DNA of 64,000 nt from Galeruca laticollis (GCA_963921935.1 OY998180.1:62884551-62948550), one strand, 5' to 3'. Shown: positions 47,542 to 58,727, counted from the first letter of the stretch. Numbers and translations are program-made. Notes: generated by a model not told the origin, from the letters alone.

Positions 47542-48453
47542 TACAAATATGTGGATGATCTGATTTGTTCCATCCCTGCTGATGAAACTCATGAGACACT
47601 AAACATCTTTAATTCGTTCAATCCACACCTACAATTCACCCTTGAAGTGGAGAACGATCGCAGTATACCTTTTTTAGATACCAAGCTGATTAGAAATAGC
47701 GAAAACTGCATAATTTTTGATTGGTACTTTAAGCCAACATCGTCTGGCAGGTTTATAAATTACTTTTCTAACCATCCAAAAAGTCAGAAATTTAACAGTG
47801 TAATGAATATAAAAAACAGAATCTTACATATTAGCGATGACACCCTCTTAAATAAAAATCTTAAGAAATTGTACGATATTTTTCTGAACAACGGTTACCC
47901 AGGATATATTTTGAAAAAACTAATATACAATTCTGACTTTTTTGATGGTCCAAGAGATAGCGGAAGTTCTCTGCAATATACATATAAAAAAGTACCATAT
48001 ATAGAAGGATTAACAAATGCTATCACAGCTATTTTTAAACCGTTTCCAACTATAAAAATCGCCAAATACAATGTAAGAAGTAGTCGATCGATATTTACAA
48101 AAACAAAAGATGTGACTCCACTTCAGTTTCATTCGCATGTGATTTACAGAATTCCTTGCTCGAATTGTCCCAAATGTTATATTGGTCAAACGTCTCAATG
48201 GCTCAGACAACGGTTGACACAACACAGAAGCGACTGCCGATTAGGAAAAAATGTGTGTGCCACGGTAAATCACCACCAAACCACCGGACATACACTGGAT
48301 TACGATAATGTTGACATAATCCGACATGAGAATAATTATAGAAGGAGGCTGTTCCTTGAAATGTGTGAAATTAAAAAGCAACCACATGTAGTCAACTACA
48401 AAATAGATGTGAACCAATTAAGTACCATCTACTCGAACCTCCTTAAAATTTAA
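47542..48453 (+). pseudogene. Penelope-like reverse transcriptase C-terminus and GIY-YIG endonuclease
   Basis: The frame opens YKYVDDLICSIPADETHE, with the catalytic YVDD box at 47548-47559, and runs without interruption to the stop at 48451-48453. After the thumb (SGRFINYFSNHPKSQKFN, a signature of the family) comes the endonuclease: VIYRIPCSNCPKCYIGQTSQ with the linked GIY-like (VIYRI) and YIG elements, a Cys-x2-Cys pair, and the conserved Arg in WLRQRLTQHR. About two thirds of the reverse transcriptase (fingers and first palm Asp) is missing at the 5' side, replaced by (TA)n. In complete elements the enzyme copies RNA at nicked target DNA. Not functional alone. Confidence 0.88.
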
Positions 48454-48786
48454 CATTCTGGCTGTTTTTCTTCTTTTATCGTTGACTTTCACTGGACTAT
48501 TATATAAATTATAAAGAAGTTTTTTAGTATAAAAAGGAAAAAATTATAAAAAAGAACAAAAGAAATAATTATCGTTTTAATTTATTGTGATCAGGTATTT
48601 TGTTTTCATTAAGAATTTCAAGTTTTAAAGTAGTACATGCCTCACTTGCTGGTGGAGTACCTCATGTAAGATGCTGGTGATTGCCTTTAATTTTAACTGT
48701 GTGCTGATAGCGTTTATACTCTGATCTGTAAGTGTGTTTTATCATGACATTTCATTATAGTTGTATGTGACCGTATATTATTTTAG

Positions 48787-48835
48787 TTAACTCCTGATGA
48801 AGCAATAAAATAATTGCGAAATATAGAGATTTAAA
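48787..48835 (+). ncRNA. Hammerhead ribozyme motif in the Penelope 3' region
   Basis: CTGATGA (48794-48800), one extra A, helix II GCAAT/ATTGC (48802-48806 with 48813-48817, 6-nt loop), then GAAA (48818-48821). The following ATAT is self-complementary and gives a minimal dimeric helix III; cleavage would follow the A at 48825 (AUA triplet, allowed by the NUH rule). Helix I pairs CTC (48791-48793) with GAG (48826-48828), and after a 2-nt bulge TTAA with TTAA. The same architecture, including the extra A, is seen at 7748-7788. Hammerheads are known in Penelope-like elements, where they may process the transcript. Confidence 0.65.
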
Positions 48836-48890
48836 AGGAAAAGAGTTGTATTTATTGTATGCACAGACCGGATCCCGATACTCCAAAATC

Positions 48891-48894
<4 letters not shown>

Positions 48895-48945
<51 letters not shown>
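48895..48945. repeat. (TA)n microsatellite at the right border of the 7.7-kb insertion
   Basis: About 50 bp of TA. It interrupts pogo-1 between the codons for EPKEI and the MDKTD block found at 41228. Confidence 0.9.
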
Positions 48946-48947
<2 letters not shown>

Positions 48948-49230
48948 CTTTAGGTTCAAACAAATATCTATCAATGACAGTCGTCAAATTGTCAAAAAAT
49001 AAGTTGATATTTGCTTTGTTAAAGCTTGTTGCCCTAGATAAGCTAGTAGCTTGAGCACATCGTATGGAAAGTTGGGGTTGTCTTTTCATTATACTTGTAA
49101 ACCAATCTTCCGTTGCCATCTGTTTTTCAGACCACTGAGGTGGCTTTAATAAATTGTACTTACATGCTAACTCAAATGCTAACCTTGCTGTTTATGGAAC
49201 TCTATTAATTTTTCTTCTTAACTTCCTTCT
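48946..49230 (-). pseudogene. Pogo/Tigger transposase 1, N-terminal part
   Basis: Minus strand reads ARLAFELACKYNLLKPPQWS, then EKQMATEDWFTSIMKRQPQL, SIRCAQATSLSRATSFNKAN and LTTVIDRYLFEPKEI, the CENP-B-like DNA-binding region and the linker just before the catalytic core. It stops at (TA)n exactly where 39890-41228 begins. One nonsense codon lies near 49205 (RVP*TARL). The helix-turn-helix N-terminus upstream is not recognisable. Same orientation and complementary content show this is the missing N-terminal side of the same gene. Confidence 0.8.
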
Positions 49231-50269
49231 TAACAATTTTGCCAATTTCCTCTAATTTTGCCGAATTTCAAACTTTTACCTTTCACTTTGTGAAATAAAA
49301 TTCCACTCGTGATTGAATTTATCTCATGAGAATGTCTGTTATTTATGTACTCAACTGAATTGTTTTAAGAAAACACCACTCGCCCTGCGGATTCGTGGTG
49401 TTTACTTGAAGCAATTCAGTTTCGTTCAGGAATGAATCGACAAACTTAACGCGAAAATTATGTCACTTGTGGTATTACTATTGATAATAGCTTATCGCTA
49501 AATGGTCCCAAAACGAATAGTTATATTGATATACATGGATACCTTTTATATTTCTAAATACGAATCGAAGAAGGCCAAATTTTTCAGTGGAAAACATTTG
49601 CCGTATTTGAAAAATGTGATAGGAGGTCCAATTTCTATATTATCACGGAAACGTTTATCATTCTTCCCCTTTTAATGTCAAATTCAAAAAACATCTTATC
49701 GTACGGGTTTAGAATAATTATAAACACAGAAGGAAAACTACAATCAAAATGCAAATCTGTCAAAATTAAATAGGAGCCTTCGAATCAGGAACAGTCATTG
49801 AATTATACTTCATTAGATATTTGAGAAAACCGAATACAATAGTAAAATGAATCATCTCTTTGATTTGCAGACAGTAGTATTAATTGATGATAATTGTAAT
49901 TAGGTATTTCAAACTGTTAACAATGGATTATTTTGGAAAACAAAATAAGTAATATATGACGTAAGTTTTGAAACATGATGGCGTGTTCATGTTTATGCGG
50001 TTTTTGTTATGTGTCCGAACGTCTCTCAATTTTTAATAACAAAAAATAGTTGTTTATTGAAAATTATTTGTATTAATTCTGGTTGTCAACATTATGTACA
50101 CGTTTTTTATTTTATTCGTCCAAAATCACTTTTAAAGGCGAAAAATTTCAAAATCAGACGTATAGGGGAATTGGGTACCTATTTCCATGATCCTCGCTTT
50201 TGTTACGAATGTAATAGATACTATCGCTAAAATGGAGAACAGGTGAAGGCTCGTCTCTCAAGAACATTT
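49231..50269. other. Unassigned interval with a small hairpin
   Basis: An imperfect inverted repeat lies at 49355-49419 (CTGAATTGTTTTAAG... with ...CTTGAAGCAATTCAG; AAACACCAC conserved in both arms). A 73-codon frame at 50009-50230 has no recognisable domain. Confidence 0.4.
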
Positions 50270-50645
50270 TCAACTATATAAATTTCCAGCGGAAAACCAA
50301 GTTATGAAATGGTTCCCTACGTTCAATCTTCTCTCCGTTACTTCACTTTCTTGGTCTTCATCTTCTTGACCTTCATGGCTTCTTAATTCTGGACTTTTCT
50401 TCTCAGTAGAAATAACATTTCTTGATATTGTTATTCTTTTAGAGCTTGGATCATATATTTTATAGTTGTTATTATCATAGCCAACTAATTTCATCTTACG
50501 ACTTTTACAGTACAACTTCTTTCTTAGCTGATCTGGCACATGAATGTATTCTTCGCATCCGAACACTCTGACATGACCCTAATTAGGTGTCACACCAGAC
50601 CACAGTTCCATAGGTGTAACATTGGGTAGACGAAATGCGATTTAA
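50270..50645 (-). pseudogene. Copia polyprotein, post-integrase part
   Basis: Minus strand from 50645: AFRLPNVTPMELWSGVTPN, a nonsense codon, then VRVFGCEEYIHVPDQLRKKL, CKSRKMKLVGYDNNNYKIYD and ITISRNVISTEKK. This is the conserved block after the integrase core of Copia polyproteins (FGC...HVP, KSRKM-FVGY). It follows directly on 52994-53540, from which it is separated by the piggyBac insertion. Reverse transcriptase and RNase H are not visible downstream. Confidence 0.82.
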
Positions 50646-50659
50646 CCCTTAATTGGTTG
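50646..50659 (+). repeat. piggyBac left terminal inverted repeat
   Basis: 14 bp, perfect match in inverted orientation to 52976-52989, preceded by the TTAA target duplication. Confidence 0.95.
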
Positions 50660-51025
50660 TTGCGGCGTAAAAAGTACGCCAAACGAGTTTAAACGCTTGA
50701 CATTTTTTAACCAGCAATTGGCCGACGGTGATCGCCTATGTAACCTCCCACCATAGTGTCTTCTAACCACAAGAGAAGTGGCGATCCCGTCAGTTTTGAT
50801 TTAGCTCTTTAGCAGGGAGTTACTGTGAGTAATGTACTAATTGGCGTACCAAATACGCCACGCGGACGTTTATGTTTTTTATTTTTTATCATTATTTTTT
50901 TCCAAATTGTGACATTTAGTCTAAGACACTCTGGGATTTTTGTTTTGCAGTGGCGACCTGTTTACTGAACTGGAAAAGAGTTGATTTTTGTTAGTAATTG
51001 GCCCAAGAAATAGTGACAAACAACC

Positions 51026-52747
51026 ATGTAAGAGTTAATTCAAATAATTTTTTTCATTTTACAGTAATTTGTAATATTGTTATAGGTGGTCGGGTAGAGT
51101 AGGTAAAGGTTTGACGGAAGCTGAACTGGAAGGAGAAATGAAAAAAATTAATGAAGAATGGGATAATGAAGAAATAGTGGGAGGCAGCGATGACGATGCA
51201 TCTGACGAACTTATTGAGGATAGCGATCACAATTCAGAATCAGAACAAGAAGGAGACGACGAGGACAAATTATTTCTGCTTGAGGAACAAACTGAAGGTA
51301 GGAAACAAAGTGTAGGAAGGGAGCCAACCCTGAGTAGCCGAGACAAAAAATGTTTTGGAATAAACAGCCAGTAAGAAGAAAATTTGCTTACCATGCTGCT
51401 AAAAATATTATAAAATTTTTCCCTCGAAGCCTAATAAGAAAGGAGGAAGTATCCGATGAACTCAGTATATTTTTCCATTTTTTTACTCAAGAAATGGTAG
51501 AGAACATTTTTACTTATACAAATTATTCCAGGGTAAGGAATGCAAAAGAAACAAGTAAAGAAGAGTTATTAGCTGTTTTTGGAATGCTGTATCTTGCAGG
51601 GCTTAAAAAACTAAGTCATACCTCTTTTGAAGAAATATGGGCGACTGACGGTACTGGAATGACCATTTTTCCGGCATGCATGGGTTATAAAAGATTTTTG
51701 TTTATCCTTAGATCATTGAGATTTGACAACAAAGATGACCGTCTGCAAAGAAAGCTAGAGGACAAACTGGCCCCTATTAGAGAAGTCTTGGACGAATGTG
51801 TAAAAAACTGTTTGAAAAATTATTCACCACGGGAGTACACGACAACTGACGAGACGCTGGTTCCTTTCCGCGGCCGTTGCAGTTTTATACAGTACATCCC
51901 GAACAAACCGGCAAAGTACGGTATACAAATATTTACCCTCTCCGATTCCAAAATGTTTTACATGTCCAATTTTGAAATTTACTGTGGCAAGCAACCTGTA
52001 GGAAGATATGAATTATCTGATTCTCCAACAGATATTGTCCTTCGATTGGTAGAGCCGTTCAAAAATAAAAATAGAAATTTGACCACAGATAATTGGTACA
52101 CCAGCTATCCACTAGCTCAGACACTACTTGAAAAAAATATTACGTTTGCATTTACCAAAAATACAACATTGGTATCTTATTCTGCAAAAAAAAACAAGGC
52201 TGTCATTTTAGTTTCCACTATGCATTCTAACGATAAAGTGGATTCACAAACCCAGAAACCGGAAATCGTGCTATTCTATAACTCCACCAAGGGAGGAGTG
52301 GATACTGTCTACCAGATGTGTGGAAATTACACGGTGCAAAAACGTACCAAACGCTGGCCTTTGGTAATCTTTTATCAATTACTAAATATTGCTGGTATAA
52401 ATTCAAATGTTATTTATAAAGCAATCCATGCAGATGGTGAAAATCGAAGAATATTTCTTAAAAATGTATCTTTGAGTCTAATGAAGCCACATCTTTCTAT
52501 GAGAGCCAAAATCCCAAATTTATCCTTGGACATAAAACAGTTTCTTCGTTCATTTATACCCGATGAAGAGCCAACACAAATCAATACTAATAAAATGAGA
52601 GGAAGATGTATTCAGTGTGGAAGAAAGAAAAATAGAACAACTACAATCATCTGTCAAAGTTGCAAAGAACCAGCATATAAGGAACATGTAGTGACAACAC
52701 ACATTTGCCTACGGTGCAATCGGCCCAATGAGGAAGACAGTTCGTGA
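51026..52747 (+). pseudogene. piggyBac transposase, intron-containing, one frameshift and one internal deletion
   Basis: The ATG is probably split by a 58-bp intron (51028-51085, GTAAGAG...TATAG): AT plus G then gives MWSGRVGKGLTEAELEGEMK. An acidic N-terminus (DDDASDELIEDSDHNSESEQ) follows. At the A6 run 51344-51349 the frame shifts; the rest (51350-52747) is open. Catalytic Asp residues are all present: TTDETLVPFRG (residue 167 of the second frame), TTDNWYTS (247) and KGGVDTVYQM (318). Spacing between the second and third is 71 residues against about 100 in the Trichoplusia enzyme, and the text jumps from LLEKNIT to FAFTKNTTLV, so roughly 30 residues are lost in frame. The C-terminal Cys-rich DNA-binding domain is intact (C-x2-C, C-x2-C, H, C-x2-C at about 423-458). 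Cut-and-paste at TTAA; probably inactive now. Confidence 0.88.
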
Positions 52748-52975
52748 ACTGGTTAAACTAAATTAAGAGTTTCTTTGTGAATAAAATATATATATTTTAT
52801 TTTTTTTATACATAGTGTAATAATTTTCTGTGAAACTTCTGAGTTAATAAATCAATAATTTAACTTACTAAGGATACTACATTTCTTTCAAAAGTAGGAA
52901 AACCCACTTTGAGCAGTTTTATTTGAGTGGCGTACAAAGTACGCCATGCAACCAGTTGTGTGAAATAAAATGGTG

Positions 52976-52989
52976 CAACCAATTAAGGG
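52976..52989 (-). repeat. piggyBac right terminal inverted repeat
   Basis: CAACCAATTAAGGG, followed by TTAA at 52990-52993. Confidence 0.95.
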
Positions 52990-52993
52990 TTAA

Positions 52994-53540
52994 TGAATAA
53001 ACATCTTCTGCTTCTATCAATAAATTCGGTGGCTCATTACGGGCATATATCATTGATCTTGAACTTTCCATTATTGTTCACTTTTTCTTTTCTGCCCTGC
53101 CATTTTGTTCAGGTGTCTAAGGAGCAGTGAGCTCGTGAGTAATATCTTAATTTTCTAGATATTGCTTGAATTCTTTGCTAGTATACTCACCACCGTTATC
53201 GGTATGAAATATGCCCAAGTGAAAATAATTTCTTAATCTTTGAACTACATTTCGTGAAACAGTTCAATACATCTCATTTATTTTTTATGAAGTACACATA
53301 CCTGAAACTTCTGGCAACATCATTAAGAATAACGAAGTATTTCATACCTTGAACAGATGCAACATTCAATGGTCCTTATACATCACTGTAAATAACATCA
53401 TTGGTTGCTGTGGTCTTCTATCAGATTTTTGACGAGCATACTCGCCATAAGGAGATTCTCCTCACATAGCGGAGAATGCTATACCTTGAACAGGTTTGTA
53501 CCTTGAGCCATTCGAATTTTGTCACATAAGGTATGTAGAA
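52994..53540 (-). pseudogene. Copia polyprotein, pre-integrase and integrase core
   Basis: Minus-strand pieces: a GAG-pre-integrase-like zinc region (LCDKIRMAQGTNLFKV, then LCEENLLMASMLVK), SDV-type GPLNVASVQGMKYFVIL (integrase first-Asp region, decayed to LND), VYFIKNK, DNGGEY-like region near 53190, LTAP-x5-NG-type QNGRAEKKK near 53095, and TIMESSRSMIYARNEPPNLL ending EAEDVYSL at 52994. Several stops. The text continues across the piggyBac into 50645, which confirms the order of insertion. Confidence 0.78.
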
Positions 53541-53809
53541 AACTCCACAAACTAATGTTGAATGACGGTATTCGTCAAAACGTGGCGCCATATAATACAG
53601 TTTCGTGGCATGGTCATAGTGAATGATAATTGAACCATTTATCGAAGACTAAAAGTAAATATATCGCAGTTATTACTGCCTCTATTACTCTTTTAGTGAC
53701 TTTTTTGATTATTATAATATAATAAATTGTCGTTACATTCCAACCATTCGAGGAAATTATTCTCCAAGCTAAACATCCTTTTCACCATTTATTGATCTAC
53801 ATGCTGGAT
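53541..53809. other. Unassigned spacer between Copia and pogo-2
   Basis: AT-rich, no motif recognised. Confidence 0.35.
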
Positions 53810-54230
53810 GTTGCACCTTGTACCACAACTTTGTGCTGTACCTTGGGCCGGATCAAGGTACAATATCTGGCTCAAGGTACAGCTCTTTAAAAAGAAGTCA
53901 ATATCATTGTGATCTTAAAACATTGTAATACTGTTTCAAAAAAATACCTTGCAGTAAAATAGGAGTTAGAGGCCACCTATTAATGAAAATGCGTTTGAAG
54001 CTGTAGTTAGAGACATTTTGCATAATAATATATAAGTTAAGGAAGCTGTAGAGGAAGGGAATAAAAACTTCGATTTATTCTGCGCTGGTTCGATGGTATG
54101 AGAAAACATTTAACATCATATTTTTCCGTTCCTACATATCCTTGAGCGATGCGATAGCTAAATGCATTTTGTTCTCGAAGGACCACTCTAAATTGACCGT
54201 TAGAGACGGTTTAAAAGTCAAACGGGAGTA
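53810..54230 (+). pseudogene. Pogo transposon 2, left end and N-terminal helix-turn-helix
   Basis: GTACCTTG/CAAGGTAC motifs occur at about 53814, 53833, 53855, 53873 and 53946 and match a similar cluster at 60618-60830, marking the two ends of one element. The frame at about 53951-54100 reads RPPINENAFEAVVRDILHNN, stop, VKEAVEEGNKNFDLFCAG, the psq-type helix-turn-helix of pogo transposases. The rest of the gene resumes at 58728 after the BEL insertion. Confidence 0.65.
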
Positions 54231-54242
54231 ATAGGAAACTAA

Positions 54243-54745
54243 TGAAAACGAGACATAATATAAATATACCTTATATTACGATTTATTAGTCAATTGACTA
54301 GGATTCAGGAAAAGGTATACAAAAACCAGAAGTGACCGGATGTTTATATCACTTCACTTAGTAAACAATTTACTGAAATATTTTCCCTCCAAATCTATCA
54401 ATAATTAAATATAAAGTTATTACAAACACACAAATCTAGAAACACTGATGGAAGAGAGCCGGCAACGATGTAAAATGTAACTAATTTAATTATATAAAAA
54501 TATTGTTGAATGTTCAATTGCCATCAATTTTATGCGAGTTAATACAACTGAAGAAAATCTAATCTTACTTGCTTGGTTCCTTAATGCACTAAACACTACT
54601 TTAACTAATTATGGTGGCGAACTACATGTTTACTGTTAGACGGTTCAAGGAAGAAGAGAATATAAAATGTGAAATGAACGTCAGCCAGCTAGGGCTAGCA
54701 AAAAATTAGCGTTTTTTCCTATTCGTTTCGGGATCGTTTGTAACA
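54243..54745 (-). repeat. Possible BEL/Pao 3' LTR
   Basis: On the minus strand the interval starts TGTTACAAACGATCC, has a TATA-like TTTTATATTCTCTTC and an AATAAA (about 54282), and ends CTCGTTTTCA. It follows the BEL integrase remnant by only 25 bp. No second copy is present to confirm it, and no clear polypurine tract precedes it. Confidence 0.35.
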
Positions 54746-54770
54746 GCCGATATTGAAAATATATGAATCG

Positions 54771-55300
54771 TTAGATTTGTAGAAAGAGAATCACTAAGTT
54801 TAAAAGGGATTTTAAACATACTGGGAGGGGCATACTCTCGTGAGAGCGGAAAAAAGAAGCCAGTTCTTTCAACTGATTGTTAGCTCCAATGAAATTTGTT
54901 CCATTGTCGCTATAGATAGTATTTGGATTTCCTCTTCGCCCAATAAATCTTTTAAGGGCGGCTACAAAAGATTGAGTTGAGAGATCACTGACGACCTCAA
55001 TGTGCACAGCCTTAGTGACCATGCAAATAAAAATGGCTAGGTAAGATTTCAATAAAGGAGATTTCCTCAGATGTGAAGAACGTGTTTGAATAGGGCCGGC
55101 AAAATCAACTCCACACTTAGAAAACGGTCGGGAAATCTGAACTCTATCTGGAGGTAATGGAGCCATAATCTGGGTGCCCATTTGAGTATTAAATCTATGA
55201 CACAGTACACATTTTCTCAAAAGCTTTTTCACTTGACGAACTCCTCCCAGTGGCCAATATCGCCTGCGAAGGTTTCCGAGAACATTTTGAGGACCACTAT
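54771..55300 (-). pseudogene. BEL/Pao integrase, C-terminally truncated
   Basis: Minus strand: a zinc-binding H2C2-type lead-in (GHSGPQNVLGNLRRRYWPLG ... KCVLCHRF, in a shifted frame around 55300-55190), then the core with first Asp in SKCGVDFAGPIQ and second Asp in NTIYSDNGTNFIGAN. The sequence breaks off before the catalytic Glu. About 1 kb of polyprotein that normally follows is missing. BEL integrases insert the reverse-transcribed copy with a short target duplication. Confidence 0.85.
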
Positions 55301-57252
55301 GCCCTAGACGTTTGTGCTCTTTGCGAGATCAACAAACTTACAACAAAATGGTTGGATGGTAACAATAGCGGGTGCATCTGGTCATAATTTAGATCGGCGT
55401 ACTGCAAACGTCCTCCGACCCTTAATAGTCCAGATTCATCGAGGAAAATGTTAAGTGGTAATAAAAGTTTATTTTGAATAGGTTTTTTATTCCTTAACAA
55501 ACAAATTTCTTCAGAAAAGCACTCTTTCTGAATTTGTCTAATTATAAAGTCATGGGCTGATTTCAGTTCTTCGACCGACAAAAAAGTTCCACTTTCTGTT
55601 GAAAGTCGCCGAACCTTCGCGGCAAATCGAAGTAGATAGGCAATTACGCGGTGTAGTCTTCTAAATGTCGAATATTTATTCAAAATTGAATTCCAAAAGC
55701 TTTTCTGTGATAATGAACCAACTAAATTTACCTTTCTCGTTTCCGGTAAACTTTCGACCATACGAAAAGTGTCTAATGAATCAAATTTATCGGTTTCTAT
55801 AAGAAAATGAGGGCCATTAAACCAAAGCATTCTGCTCTTTTCGGAAAAACAACCTCTAGATAAGCTGTCGGCAGGGTTAAGATGAGTATTAATGTGTCTC
55901 CAAATGAAATTTGAACTATTTTCTTGAATGATGAGAACTCGTTGGGATACAAAAGGTGAAAATTTACTAGCTGTATGCTTTATCCAGCTAAGAGAAACAA
56001 GAGAATCACTCCAAAGATTAAGACTATCAAATTGAACTAAACTAGAAAAAATTTTAACTATTCGATTAGCTAGTTTGGAGACCAACTCCATAGCACAGAG
56101 TTCTAGCTTAGGAACTGTCAACACCTTTTTCAGTGGATTTACTCTCGACTTGGCAGCGACTAAACGAGATGACCTAGAATGGTCGGAGTAACTAACTACA
56201 AAATAAATGCAACCACCGTATGCTACTTGGCTTGCATCAGAGAACTCGTGGAGGGATAAGGAAACGACTTTTTTGTCTTCAGCTAATCGTCGTGGAATAG
56301 ATACATTGGTAATTTCCAATAAGAGGGATAAGAATTGTTCCCACTTTTGTAAGATATCTGCATCAGAAATGGGAGAGTCCCAGCCCAGATTGAATTGCCA
56401 GAGTTTTTGCATAATCAATTTGCCTGAAACCACTAAAGGATTAATAACTCCTAATGGATCATACACGCTACTTAGAATTGATAATATGATACGTTTGGTT
56501 ATGATGGGCATATTTGGGACTACTAAAGTTTTTATATTCAACGTAGCAGAAACGGAATCCCACTTTAAACCCAAAATTTTACCGGATTCAGTTAAGTTGA
56601 GATCTAGTTCAGACTTGGAAACTAGCGATTGCTTGTTCAAAAATGCGACAGAGTTTGATTTCCATTTATGTAGCTCGAAACCGTGTCGGTTTAGGACTTT
56701 GTTTATTTCTATGTACAATTTATCTAGGTTACGGTAGTCATTAGTACCGCTCAAAATATCGTCCATATATGTTTGATTCAAAAGCGCATTTTGAGCTTCT
56801 GAATACTCCGGATTTCTCAAAGCTATTTCCTTAAGAACTCGGGTGGCCAAAAATGGAGCACAATTTTGTCCGAAACTAAGACTAGATAACTCAATACATT
56901 TGAATGAGTCGGATGGGTCATCGCGCCACAAAATATTCTGTAAGTGGCGTTGCTTCGGGTTGATGTCAATCATTCTATACATCATTTTGATATCTGCACA
57001 GAGGACAAAACGAAAATATCGAAATCGGCATAATATATCAAATAAGTTAGGTTGAACTTGGTAGCCTTTAAGAGTTAAGTCGTTAAGAGCTATTCCCGAG
57101 TCAGTTTTTGCAGAAAAATCCATTACAACTCTCAATTTGGTGGTGACGCATTCCTCTCGTAGTACTGCCCGATGAGGGATAAAATATTTAAATTCAGTAC
57201 CGGAACGGTTCATTAAATTCAAAGGTATTACTTTGGCATGGTTCATTGTCAA
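55297..57252 (-). pseudogene. BEL/Pao reverse transcriptase and RNase H
   Basis: An uninterrupted 651-codon stretch. Reverse transcriptase motifs: LRVVMDFSAKTDSGIALNDL (residues ~40-58), FVLCADIKMMYRMI (first catalytic Asp at 87), SFGQNCAPFLATRVL, and TYMDDILSG (YMDD at 162-165). The Pao-specific region follows (LGLKWDS, SSVYDPLGVINPLV). RNase H begins with LHEFSDASQVAYGG (Asp 339) and ends with HLNPADSLSRG. A frame change separates it from the gag/protease frame upstream (about 57265) and another from integrase (about 55300). The first residue is not a true start; translation would come from the polyprotein. Confidence 0.9.
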
Positions 57253-57279
57253 ATATTCGACTACAACATTTTTATAAGA

Positions 57280-58725
57280 TTAAAAAAACTTGAAATTTTG
57301 TAAAAATTTTTTCTCTAGTGCGAAAAATCTCTGCCTTGCCATACAAAAAGATTGTCCCAGTTTTTTATTTTTGTCAGTGGAAAGCGGCATATCAACCTGG
57401 AATCTGCCGGAAGGTAAAACTTGCGTAGTAGACAGGAAGAGGTTTTCTGCAATTTGATCTTCTATTTTAGACGACTCCGATTCTTTGGGCACGTCTTCAA
57501 TTTCCCAGAATTTTTCGACAAGCTGAGAAAGGTTCTCAGTACTGTTTAAGGTTTCATCTTGTATGGATAAAAAGGACAACATAAAATTGTTTTGGGACGA
57601 CTGTTTATCAGCCACTGATGGAGAGATTGGTCCAGCAATTACATAACCTAAGTGTGTGTTTACTAACGAGGGCATACCGATACCCAAGCTGAAATTTTCA
57701 TTACGTAATAAGCTAAAGTATATGTCAGCTCCAATCAAAATGTCTATTTGGCCTGACTGAAAAAAGGTAGGATCAGCTAACTCGATCCTAACATTTTCTG
57801 GAAATTTAAGTTTTTCCGTTGAAACTGAGAACTGGGGCAGTTTATCAGTAATCTTTTCAATGACCGCACAAGATACAGTGAAGATCTTTTCGGGATAGAC
57901 TTGGGAACCGAATGAAATCTGGATAGAGTCAAAACTTTGCGTATAAGATTTGCCACCAAGGCCAACAATATTGACAGTCCTTGACTGTCTATTTATGCCC
58001 AAACAACTTGTTAAATGCGAAGAAACTACACTCATTTGACTGGCCGAATCTAATAACGCACGAGCGACAATTACCCGACCGTCTGCACAAAAAACGTCTA
58101 CAAGGGCTGTAGGTAAAAGAACAATTTTTTGTGAGAAAGACATTGTGGAAAAGGAAGTTACATTATCCTCTGGTGCAACTAAGTTATCAGGGCTCTTATT
58201 GGTTTCTGGTGGTTGAACAGTGACGAAGATAGAATTATTGTTTGACCTATTTACAGAGTTTCTGGATTCAAAATTTACATTATTTGGTTGACGACTATTT
58301 GTTCTGGTTTCAGCATTACTAGGGTTATTACGTTGTTCATGTGAATGGCTGTTTGGACTAGATTCGAAGTGCAAAAAGGAATGGTGTTGCTTGTTGCAAC
58401 TCAAACAGCGTTTCAAAGATTTGCAGTACGCAAACAAGTGTTGGGAGCTAAGACAATTTAGACATAAACCTTTAGATTTGGCTAACTGGTACCTTTCCTG
58501 GGGTTTCAGGGAAAGGAACTTTCTACATTTATACAGCGTGTGATTTGGCTCAGAGCAACATGGACATGAAGTTTTAGCTTGATAGTTATTACTATTGGAA
58601 CTACGAAAATTGTTTGCATGAGAAGTATGGTTACTATTGGAATTATCGATACGACTGAAAAGATCCACTTTTGCTCTAGGTTGATCAAGAGGTTTAACGG
58701 ACCTATTATTCTCAGAAGCAGCCAA
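57280..58725 (-). pseudogene. BEL/Pao Gag C-terminus (zinc knuckles) and aspartic protease
   Basis: 481 open codons without a proper initiator. Residues ~54-115 carry the Cys/His clusters of BEL Gag (CPCCSEPNHTLYKC, GLCLNCLSSQHLFAYC, RCLSCNKQHHSFLH). A Ser/Asn-rich linker follows. The retropepsin-like domain has ARALLDSASQMSVVSSHL with the active Asp at about 226 (DSA in place of DSG/DTG) and GADIYFSLLR further on. The N-terminal Gag (capsid) and the 5' LTR are absent; the frame meets pogo-2 sequence at about 58727, so the 5' side was deleted or never copied. Confidence 0.88.
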
Positions 58726-58727
58726 GG

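Larger units (their letters stand above)
47541..48894 (+). mobile_element. Penelope-like element, 5'-truncated, with GIY-YIG endonuclease and 3' hammerhead
   Basis: Starts inside the reverse transcriptase at the YVDD box, continues through an intact 300-codon C-terminal frame and a ~440-bp 3' region with a hammerhead motif, and ends at (TA)n (48895). Both ends abut (TA)n, consistent with insertion into, or expansion of, TA-rich target DNA. The piece lies inside the insertion that splits pogo-1. Confidence 0.85.
50646..52989 (+). mobile_element. Near-complete piggyBac element with TTAA duplications
   Basis: Terminal inverted repeats CCCTTAATTGGTTG (50646-50659) and its exact reverse complement (52976-52989) are flanked by TTAA on both sides (50642-50645, 52990-52993). 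Length 2344 bp. Subterminal dyads of the form GGCGTA-n-TACGCC occur at about 50664, 50844 and 52929. The single gene is the transposase. It sits inside the Copia integrase region, so it is younger than that Copia copy. Confidence 0.95.

Noticed and set aside
56207..56737. 176-codon plus-strand frame inside the BEL polymerase
   Set aside because: Antisense of a well-supported reverse transcriptase/RNase H frame, with no domain of its own.
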